6,709 nt of DNA from Candidatus Poseidonia sp. (lineage in GTDB: Archaea > Thermoplasmatota > Poseidoniia > Poseidoniales > Poseidoniaceae), in contig DUIU01000132.1 in the NCBI GenBank assembly GCA_013330155.1, positions 1 to 6,709 of the forward strand, in the 5' to 3' direction. Position 1 is the stretch's first letter. The number at the start of each line of letters is the position of its first letter. Made by a program: the position numbers and the translations under genes. A model generated the notes under the pieces. That model was given only the letters and a program-made list of their open reading frames with translations, had not been told where the DNA came from and ran no database searches. Shown here in pieces: positions 1 to 6,208 of the stretch.

Positions 1-2598
1 TTCAAACACGGGGGTGTTTCCGGGCAGGCCGGTCACGCTTGGCGCCACGTTGTGAATCATCACCATGGCTTGTCGGAGGTCGGATGTGGCTCCGTCAGCA
101 TCAATGGCCCGAACCTGGATGATGTGCTCTCCGGAGGTGTTCCATGAAACGGCTTCTGACGATGAAACACCGATGCTTGAAACGGTCCAGTTTTCGTCGT
201 TCAAGGAGGGGTGCCATTCGATAATGACGGTGCCTTCATCGTTGGCAGAATCACTGGCTGTGGCGCGTAGGAGGGCCACTTCGTCTTCATTGAGGTGCCA
301 TGTTCCATTTTCATCCGGCATAACTTCTGCTCCACCTTTGGTCAACGAAGGAGCGGAAATGGTAGGTGGTATGTTCAGCACCATGATTTCGGCTGTTATG
401 TTCGTCCTGTCGCCATCATCGTCAACGCCTTCGGCCGTGATGGAAATCATGCCTTCTTCAGTTGGTGTAAAGGTACATGTTTTCTCTGAGGCGATGGCGT
501 CGTTCACCACGCCGCAATCGGTCCAATCCGGCCAATAGACCTTCACGATTTGGCCCCCAGGCGCCACCGTGTCAATATCGCTAATGTTGAAGACCTCAAT
601 GGTGACTGGAGACTCCACTTCCACGGATTCAGGGTAAGACAACTCAAAGTTCGGGGCACGGTTCAGCACCAGCACATCAACCACCAATTCGTCGGTGTCA
701 AGTTCTTCATCGATGACGAGCACCTTGACACTCCATTCTCCACTGTTTGACCAATTCCATTGTGTCCAACAATCTGGGGCGTCAATGATGTCGATGAGAC
801 CTGCTCGTGATTCAATTTCAAATCGACAATCAACATCTCCACCATCGATGTCAAAGCTCTCTGTGGCGTTCAGAGTGACATTCTCGAAGGTGTACTTCCC
901 TTCATCAATCTGCAAATCGGCGGTAGGGGCACGGCCGATGAAGATGGATAAGGATGCGGCGTTGTTGCTCCGATTGGCATCGGCGGTGATGTTCTGGTCA
1001 GGGTCAACGGTGAACGACATATCAGCGGTGCCAATGGCCATGTCGGCGGGAACCGACCAGTCGACTTCCAACCGCTGTTCAGCATAGGGTGCAATGGCAG
1101 ACAGTGCATCTCGGCTTACCACACCGTCAGGGGTTTCAATCTCCATGAAGGTGGAGGGCGCTGTGAGCACACCACGGTTCTGTGCAGGAAGAGAAAAACT
1201 GAGGACATCGCCGGGAAGAGCGTTGTATCCGATGGAGGCACTGAGGGTTTTGGTGCTACCGTTGCGCGTTCGCTCAACGATAACTGAACTTGCCTGTGCG
1301 ACAAGATCCACGCCAACGACGCTCAGGTCTTGAACCACCGTTGTGGCTCCAACCACTCGCCCCACCGGGTCATAAACGACCACGCCGTTACTGGTGTAGT
1401 CATCGCTTGCAGACGTATCGTCAACCTGATCTGAGACGTTCAGGGCTACTTGTGCTTGGCCGTTGTTATCGGTTGTGGGATTGGCGATGGTGTTTGCTAT
1501 TTCATAGCGCAATTGGAGGTTGGTGTTTTTGATGGGTATGCTTGGTGAACCGGCTACGCTGTAGTCGATTGAGATTTGCTCAATCGCGTCGGGCAGAGTG
1601 GCCGTTGTGGTGGTTTGAACATTGATCTGCGTGTTCCTACCTCCAGGTGAGGATGAAGCGACGACGCTGTTGGAGTCGGTAGGGTTGTAGGTCTTCAAAA
1701 TCCAATCGATTGAGAACCCAGCAGGGTTGATGATTCTGTTCCAAACGCTTCCTCGTACTGCCGGACAATACCAATTGAATCCAGCGTTCACGCCCGTGGC
1801 GTTCCATTCGGCAATTTTGTAGGAATCATCGCAACCCGAATATTGGGGCGTTGCTCCGTCTTCATTCGGGGCCTCATTTTTGATGACTTGCCAAGAGTTG
1901 TTCTCTGCCTCGGTGGAATCGAATTGCGAAGGGTCAAAGTAATCCGACGTTCCGGTCACAACGGTCGAAGCGCTGAACGGCATGTACCACTGGTCTCCAG
2001 TTCGCAACGGGAAGTCGTGCCTTTCCTTGGCAGGTGTGTAGGAATTGTTGAAGCTGACATCTCCGAGGTCTTCCTTCAAGAAACCAAGTGGGGCTCCAAA
2101 AACGCAGGGTATGAAATCAACACCAAGGAAGAAATCCGAGGTAATGAGTCCCAAATCGCGGGCACGAATCACGTCGAGGCCTTGGTATTCGATGTTGACT
2201 CGGCCAGTAACTCCCTCGAGCGTTGCACCACAGTTCGTGTTTCCATTTGCACTGGTGAATGATCCTGAAATTTCAACTTCATACACAAGAACGGTGGTGC
2301 CGTCGGTATCTGTTGTGTAGGTGATGTCCGTCACTTCGTTGGTCGTGTCGCCTGTCAGCGTGTTGAGGGAGGCTGAAACGTTGGCTTGGGCAAGAAGTTG
2401 AGCGATGTCAAATTTCGTCTCATAGACCCATTCATCTCCGATGCGGTAATTGGGAACATCCACGACGCCATTCACGCCCCCAGAACGTTGCTGAGTTGCC
2501 GTTTCATCGAGCTGAATTGACGATTCTACAACGCCCATGCCCAGTGAGGTGAGGAAGAGGGCGACGAGGAAGGCGGCTTGGCATGTCCGTCCGAACAT
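1..2598 (-). CDS. second large secreted PKD/CARDB-like surface protein, paralogue of the upstream gene (C-terminus off window)
   Basis: The frame is open for 866 codons from ATG 2598 to the left edge with no stop. This ATG is chosen because it gives a signal peptide at once (MFGRTCQ, then AAFLVALFLTSLGMG, likely cut around 22-26) and no in-frame ATG lies in the gap upstream. Visible order matches the neighbour: N-terminal domain about 47-310 (VPNYRIGDEWVY; Cys256/Cys278), Ig-like region about 325-430, CARDB-like domain about 454-558 (GYNALPGD, QNRG, TPDGV, IGRAPT), PKD-like repeats about 559-648, 649-746 and 747-854 (NATESFDIDGG; VYWPDWTDC; TWHLNEDE), and the start of a fourth. Shared anchors include GDTT-x-EVT, DFP-I/L-R, NWYCP-x-VR and GATTV. 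It differs in an extra cysteine pair (123/165) and lacks the neighbour's pairs in the Ig-like region and at 444/449. If collinear to the end, about 300 residues, including a membrane anchor, lie outside. Role unknown; presumably extracellular. Confidence 0.93.
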   Translation of the reverse strand, partial: MFGRTCQAAFLVALFLTSLGMGVVESSIQLDETATQQRSGGVNGVVDVPNYRIGDEWVYETKFDIAQLLAQANVSASLNTLTGDTTNEVTDITYTTDTDGTTVLVYEVEISGSFTSANGNTNCGATLEGVTGRVNIEYQGLDVIRARDLGLITSDFFLGVDFIPCVFGAPLGFLKEDLGDVSFNNSYTPAKERHDFPLRTGDQWYMPFSASTVVTGTSDYFDPSQFDSTEAENNSWQVIKNEAPNEDGATPQYSGCDDSYKIAEWNATGVNAGFNWYCPAVRGSVWNRIINPAGFSIDWILKTYNPTDSNSVVASSSPGGRNTQINVQTTTTATLPDAIEQISIDYSVAGSPSIPIKNTNLQLRYEIANTIANPTTDNNGQAQVALNVSDQVDDTSASDDYTSNGVVVYDPVGRVVGATTVVQDLSVVGVDLVAQASSVIVERTRNGSTKTLSASIGYNALPGDVLSFSLPAQNRGVLTAPSTFMEIETPDGVVSRDALSAIAPYAEQRLEVDWSVPADMAIGTADMSFTVDPDQNITADANRSNNAASLSIFIGRAPTADLQIDEGKYTFENVTLNATESFDIDGGDVDCRFEIESRAGLIDIIDAPDCWTQWNWSNSGEWSVKVLVIDEELDTDELVVDVLVLNRAPNFELSYPESVEVESPVTIEVFNISDIDTVAPGGQIVKVYWPDWTDCGVVNDAIASEKTCTFTPTEEGMISITAEGVDDDGDRTNITAEIMVLNIPPTISAPSLTKGGAEVMPDENGTWHLNEDEVALLRATASDSANDEGTVIIEWHPSLNDENWTVSSIGVSSSEAVSWNTSGEHIIQVRAIDADGATSDLRQAMVMIHNVAPSVTGLPGNTPVFE

Positions 2599-2651
2599 AA
2601 AGCGAGGTTGCAGTTCTGATACAAAAGAGAATGTCCTTTTTGACTTAGAAT
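2599..2651 (-). promoter_or_regulatory. 53-base intergenic region with a weak TATA-like box for the second surface-protein gene
   Basis: This gap is AT-richer than the flanking genes. On the minus strand it contains CTTTTGTAT (2627-2619), whose centre is about 25 bases upstream of the ATG at 2598. That is where an archaeal TATA element would sit if transcription began at or next to the start codon (a leaderless mRNA). No GGAGG-type ribosome site precedes the ATG (ACCTCGCTTT instead), which fits leaderless translation. The same T-rich stretch (TTCTCTTTTG) could instead help terminate the upstream transcript. The box is a poor match to TTTATATA and no clear purine-rich BRE precedes it. Confidence 0.35.
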
Positions 2652-5600
2652 TCAGCCTTGGGATTCAAGCCACTGTCCCCCATAATGCTCCCACTGTTCC
2701 ATGGTCCATCCATCGGGGAGACCGGTTGGGGGCAATGGTGGTCCATTGTGAGCAATGGCGCCGTTTGACGCTTGCTGGAGCGCATCTTGGAACAGGTATT
2801 GTGGAGGTGGGCCTTCGGGACGTTTTTGCTTCATTTTTTCCTCTCGTTCGGCGAAGAGGTTACCCGTGAGGGATTCAGAAACCTCGTCCCATGTATCCGA
2901 AGAGGTTTCTTGACGACGTCGTCTCGAGAAGAGCATCACTAAGAGCAACATCACGGCTAAGAGGCTGAGTTGAGCAACAGGATTTGCTTCTTCTCCCACC
3001 AGAGCAGAACCGAGGTTTTCCAACGGCGTTCGGTCGGCGGGTAGCACAGCAAAAGTGATCACCTTCGTACCGGGGCGTTCTGGGTCCTCGTCCCACGCCA
3101 TCACTTTGACAGATTGCAAGCCGTCTCGTTTGAAGGTCCACGAAACGGTTTTGCCAAGAAGGTCGGCATCGTTGTCGGGTATACCGTCTTCATTGCTGTC
3201 CACCGTCACGTCAATGTCCCATGCTACGGTGAGGTCTTGGATGTCGTTGAGGGCATCGAAGGTGTTGCTGGCGTCCATGATGCAGGCTTCGTAGGCAACA
3301 CATGAGAGGGGGGCAGTCTGAACGATTGGAGGCGTATTCAACACCAGCACTTCCAGAACTTCACTGGCGTGGGCACCGTCGTTGTCCGTGACATGATACA
3401 CAAGTTTGTGCGTTCCACTCCTGTTCCATGAAACGGTCAGGTTGTCGCCGATGACATCGCAGTCATCGTCGGCGCTTCCAAGGTCATCGGAGTCCATGCT
3501 CGGGTCGATGTCCCAACACCGAACAAGGGTGTCAAGGTCGGAGGGGGTGTCGGTGGAGATTCCTGAAACGCTGACCGTTTGGCCTTCGGCTACAGGAAGC
3601 ACGGAAGTGATGGGTTCGATGACAGGTGGGAGGTTTTGTACACTGACCCATCGCTCTTCCACGCCGCTTGATGCACCTTCGGAGTCGGTTACCTCAAGAC
3701 GCATTTTGTGCAATCCTGCATCAAGCCAGACCATTCCAAACTCGGAAGTACGGCCGTCAAAGACTCGAATCAAGGAAGGTTGAGCATCATCAGGCCACCA
3801 TGTGTGCGTGAGGTCATCGATGTCGTCGACAGAATCCTGAGCTTGGCCTTTGACGGTCACCGCTTGGTCTTCGTCCACGTGCCACGTGTCTTGAGCGTCC
3901 ATGGCAATCGGTCCATCGCTGTCGATCATCTGGACGTTGATGCTGTGGGGTTGAATGTTGGTGAATTTGACATCAAAGGTTGCGGTTGCCGTTGCTCGGT
4001 CATCATCGGTGCCGACGGCGGTGAAGGTTTTCCACCCTTCAGTAATGGCCGTGGTGGTGCAAACGCGCGTATAGTAGCCTTCTTTGCAATTTGAACCCGG
4101 CCAGTATATATCGACCACTCCGGGCCAAACTTCCTCCGAATCCGAGTCGTTGGCGTAAGCGTAGAGCGTGATGGGGTATTCCACTTTGGCTTCCGTTCGT
4201 TGACTTCTGACTTCAATTTTCGGAGCGCGATTTTCCACGGACACGTTGAGAATCAAAACGGTTTCATCCCGCTCCTCGTCTTCAACAGTGATTTCAACCG
4301 GATACACACCATCGTCAATCCATGTGTAGTTGAGAAGGCAGGATGGGGAAACGATCCGCTCGTAGGACCAGGTCCTTGTTCCATCATCGAACGGCACGTA
4401 GAACTCACAGGTCACTTCTCCCCCGTCTTCGTCAAAACTTTCACTGGCGTTGAGAAGAATGGTTTCTCGGGTAAGCCCCGTGGCTTCAGCGGCCACCGGT
4501 GTTGGTACGCGGCCAACGAAGAGTTCGATGGTACCGAGGTTATTTTGCAGATTAGCGTCAGCGGTGTTCACGCGGCTGATGTCGGCCTCCCACTGTATTT
4601 GCAAGGAGCCAATCGCAGCGTCTTCCGGCACGGTCCACATCTCAAACAGTTTGTACGCTTGGTAGGTCTGAAGTGCGGGGAGGGTGATGGTGGTCCCCAC
4701 GCCGTCGGGTGTGGTGAGGCGAGCATCCGTGGCTGTGGATGTCGTAATCCCTCGGTTGTTGAAGGCTACCTCGATGTCAAGGGTATCACCTGGCAAGACA
4801 TTGTATCCGGAAAGGGCGTTGAGTTGGGTCACTGTGCAATCAACATCAGTGCAGCGTGTCCGCAAGATGACGGCGGCCTCTTCATCGGCGAAGACGTCCA
4901 ATCCCACAAGGTACTCGTCGAGGGTCACCGTGGTCGCTCCAACCTTATTGCCCGCTTTGGCCACCAAACCATGGCTGGCGTAATCCAGTTGAGTGGCTGA
5001 GGAATCTAAGGCATCACCGACATCAAAGGTTGTCCAGGCACTGCCGTTGGCAGCCGTGGTCAAAGCGGCCACAAAACCTTCGACCTCATGATGGAGCTCA
5101 ACCGACAGACCGGCGGTGTTGGAAAAGCAAGAGGATGAGGCATTGACCCAGACCTCCATTGGTGTGTTGAGGGCCGTGATGCTTCGCTGAGGGACAACTT
5201 CGAGGCATTCTGAACGAACGCCCGGATTCGTGTACGGTTCAACACCCGTGGCGCCCACCGGGTCGTATCGCTTGAGTTTGAAGTCAATCGTCAGTCCAAT
5301 GTCATCGGCCGTGTGGAGCCAGGCATAATTGCGTACTTCGGGACAATACCAGCGATAGCCTTCGGAAATGCCATCGCTGTTGATGGATGTCATCTCATAC
5401 GATTCATTGCACCCCCCATAATCGATGGTTTGACCGATACTGTTCCTCGGTTTCCCGGTGTCGGTGACCACCCACGTTGTGGTGTTGGTGTCGGTCTCAG
5501 GAGGCGGGAAGGGTGTGATGTAGTCGCTTTGTCCAGACCATTGAGAGTAGGAAGTGGTGGTGGTTGTCCAGCGCTCGTCGACTCGAATGGGGAAGTCGTA

Positions 5601-6182
5601 ATTTTCGTTGACCGGAGAATAAGTGGTGGTGATGGTTATGTCCCCCAGAATCTGTTCGAGGAAGGATATGCCGCTGGGAACAAATCGAATGTAAAGGTCC
5701 AAATCGCTGCGAATGGGCGAGAGGTCGCTGACTCGGAGGTATTCTGTTTGTGTAAATTGGATGTAGACGTTACCCGCATACCCCTCAAGCGAAACGCCAG
5801 ATTTGTCAAAGTTCGCCGAGGTTCGAAGGGTGTAGGCGAGCACCGACATGTTGTCCACGTTCTGGGTGCTAATGCCCGTAACCTCCACGGTTGTGTCGCC
5901 TTGAATTTCACCAACTGTAGCTTCCACGCCGGTGTCGGTCACCAAGATGGTTGGGTCAAAGGTGCCAGCGTAGATCCATCGGTCGCCGACTCGCCACGTT
6001 GGCACGTCTGAAACTCCGGGGTCACCGGCCGTGGATTGATGGACGGTTCGCTCGCTCAGAGCCTCGTGGTGCTCAACGGGAACCAAGTTGAGAAGGAGCA
6101 AAAGCGCCAAGGCGAAGGGAAGCATACGGCCTCTGAGACTTCCCCCCATGGTTACGCCACGGGCGCGGGAGGACATCAACAC
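2652..6182 (-). CDS. large type I surface protein: signal peptide, CARDB-like and five PKD-like repeats, membrane anchor, GWTMEQW-type tail
   Basis: No specific function recognised; the architecture suggests an adhesive, binding or envelope protein. Numbering is from GTG 6182. ATGs at 6176 and 6149 are alternatives; 6149 gives the most typical signal peptide (MGGSLRGR, then a hydrophobic core ending near residue 36), and none has a good Shine-Dalgarno. Order: signal peptide 1 to about 37; N-terminal domain about 58-310 (opens VPTWRVGDRWIY; Cys258/Cys280), no family recognised; Ig-like region about 325-440; CARDB-like domain about 455-560 (GYNVLPGD, NNRG, TPDG, NNLG); five PKD/Ig-like repeats about 561-652, 653-745, 746-853, 854-952, 953-1049, mostly ending in N-x-x-P (NRAP, NIQP, NLPP, NTPP). 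Repeats 4 and 5 carry acidic loops resembling calcium sites. A transmembrane helix (about 1067-1086) followed by RRRR predicts a cytosolic tail of about 90 residues, Pro-rich and ending with GWTMEQWEHYG. Eleven N-x-S/T sequons lie outside. It starts 26 bases after TBP and precedes its paralogue. Confidence 0.94.
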   Translation of the reverse strand: MLMSSRARGVTMGGSLRGRMLPFALALLLLLNLVPVEHHEALSERTVHQSTAGDPGVSDVPTWRVGDRWIYAGTFDPTILVTDTGVEATVGEIQGDTTVEVTGISTQNVDNMSVLAYTLRTSANFDKSGVSLEGYAGNVYIQFTQTEYLRVSDLSPIRSDLDLYIRFVPSGISFLEQILGDITITTTYSPVNENYDFPIRVDERWTTTTTSYSQWSGQSDYITPFPPPETDTNTTTWVVTDTGKPRNSIGQTIDYGGCNESYEMTSINSDGISEGYRWYCPEVRNYAWLHTADDIGLTIDFKLKRYDPVGATGVEPYTNPGVRSECLEVVPQRSITALNTPMEVWVNASSSCFSNTAGLSVELHHEVEGFVAALTTAANGSAWTTFDVGDALDSSATQLDYASHGLVAKAGNKVGATTVTLDEYLVGLDVFADEEAAVILRTRCTDVDCTVTQLNALSGYNVLPGDTLDIEVAFNNRGITTSTATDARLTTPDGVGTTITLPALQTYQAYKLFEMWTVPEDAAIGSLQIQWEADISRVNTADANLQNNLGTIELFVGRVPTPVAAEATGLTRETILLNASESFDEDGGEVTCEFYVPFDDGTRTWSYERIVSPSCLLNYTWIDDGVYPVEITVEDEERDETVLILNVSVENRAPKIEVRSQRTEAKVEYPITLYAYANDSDSEEVWPGVVDIYWPGSNCKEGYYTRVCTTTAITEGWKTFTAVGTDDDRATATATFDVKFTNIQPHSINVQMIDSDGPIAMDAQDTWHVDEDQAVTVKGQAQDSVDDIDDLTHTWWPDDAQPSLIRVFDGRTSEFGMVWLDAGLHKMRLEVTDSEGASSGVEERWVSVQNLPPVIEPITSVLPVAEGQTVSVSGISTDTPSDLDTLVRCWDIDPSMDSDDLGSADDDCDVIGDNLTVSWNRSGTHKLVYHVTDNDGAHASEVLEVLVLNTPPIVQTAPLSCVAYEACIMDASNTFDALNDIQDLTVAWDIDVTVDSNEDGIPDNDADLLGKTVSWTFKRDGLQSVKVMAWDEDPERPGTKVITFAVLPADRTPLENLGSALVGEEANPVAQLSLLAVMLLLVMLFSRRRRQETSSDTWDEVSESLTGNLFAEREEKMKQKRPEGPPPQYLFQDALQQASNGAIAHNGPPLPPTGLPDGWTMEQWEHYGGQWLESQG
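2667..2723 (-). other. Trp-rich cytosolic tail motif (G-L-P-x-G-W-T-M-E-Q-W-E-H-Y-G-x-x-W-L)
   Basis: Residues 1154-1172, after a Pro-rich linker (PEGPPPQ, then GPPLPPTG), form a compact aromatic motif at the extreme C-terminus with only four residues after it. I recall similar endings on membrane proteins of uncultured marine Euryarchaeota, but I cannot verify that here. The position on the cytosolic side of a membrane anchor suggests a docking or targeting peptide. Confidence 0.6.
2925..2984 (-). other. C-terminal transmembrane anchor and stop-transfer arginines
   Basis: Residues 1067-1086 of the large protein form one hydrophobic stretch (VAQLSLLAVMLLLVMLF) followed at once by four arginines (1087-1090). 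With the N-terminal signal peptide this predicts an extracellular N-terminus and cytosolic C-terminus. About 86 further residues follow the arginines, so it is a stable membrane anchor rather than a terminal sortase-type signal. Confidence 0.88.
3036..4502 (-). other. array of five PKD/Ig-like beta-sandwich repeats within the 1176-residue protein
   Basis: Protein-level repeats of about 90-108 residues (residues 561-1049). Each begins with a proline-rich junction, has a central aspartate-rich turn such as ASESFDEDGG, DSDSEE or DTPSDLD, a tryptophan strand (YW, TWW, CWDID, AWDID), a V-x-V-D-E/D/S strand (ITVEDEERDE, LEVTDSEGA, YHVTDNDGA), and a final V-x-N-x-x-P. This matches the general PKD/Ig-like fold used as spacers and binding modules on archaeal and bacterial surfaces. 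Repeats 1, 2, 4 and 5 each contain exactly two cysteines (592/615, 699/708, 889/908, 961/967); repeat 3 has none. The repeats are too diverged to show as DNA repeats. Confidence 0.8.
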
Positions 6183-6192
6183 TTCTCTTGTT

Positions 6193-6208
6193 GCCGCTGA
6201 GATGCGGC
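6193..6208 (-). other. short GC hairpin in the gap after the TBP stop
   Basis: GCCGC (6193-6197) and GCGGC (6204-6208) are perfect inverted repeats around a six-base loop, immediately after the TBP stop codon. It is not followed by a T-run on the minus strand (the next bases read AACAAGAGAAG), so it does not look like an archaeal U-tract terminator. It could be an RNA processing or pausing structure between two co-transcribed genes, or chance in GC-rich sequence. Confidence 0.3.

Noticed and set aside
65..538. 157-codon open frame on the plus strand
   Set aside because: It is antisense to PKD-like repeats of the second surface protein. The composition (Ser, Met, Val-rich) is what reversed Asp/Thr/Glu-rich coding produces.
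2523..2598. Lipoprotein signal in the second surface protein, because of a cysteine near the N-terminus
   Set aside because: Cys6 lies before the hydrophobic core rather than after it, and no lipobox is present at the end of the core, so an ordinary Sec signal is more likely.
2925..2984. Membrane helix plus arginines as a PGF-CTERM or similar archaeosortase signal
   Set aside because: There is no PGF motif before the helix, and a tail of about 86 residues follows the arginines, whereas sorting signals of that type end the protein there.
4200..5000. 266-codon open frame on the plus strand
   Set aside because: It lies wholly antisense to the 1176-residue gene, whose frame is supported by domains, signal peptide and membrane anchor. 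The antisense product has no recognisable domain and low-complexity composition typical of a shadow frame.
5313..6011. 232-codon open frame on the plus strand
   Set aside because: It is antisense to the conserved N-terminal domain of the large protein. The paralogue has no comparable frame at the matching place, so it is not a conserved overlapping gene.
1..6182. DNA-level tandem repeats within and between the two large genes
   Set aside because: The similarity is seen only at the protein level. Shared DNA words such as the 11 bases encoding part of WYCP (around 1762 and 5340) are short and reflect conserved residues, not recent duplication.
6193..6208. The hairpin after TBP as a transcription terminator
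   Set aside because: There is no T-run downstream on the coding strand, and archaeal termination relies mainly on U-tracts.
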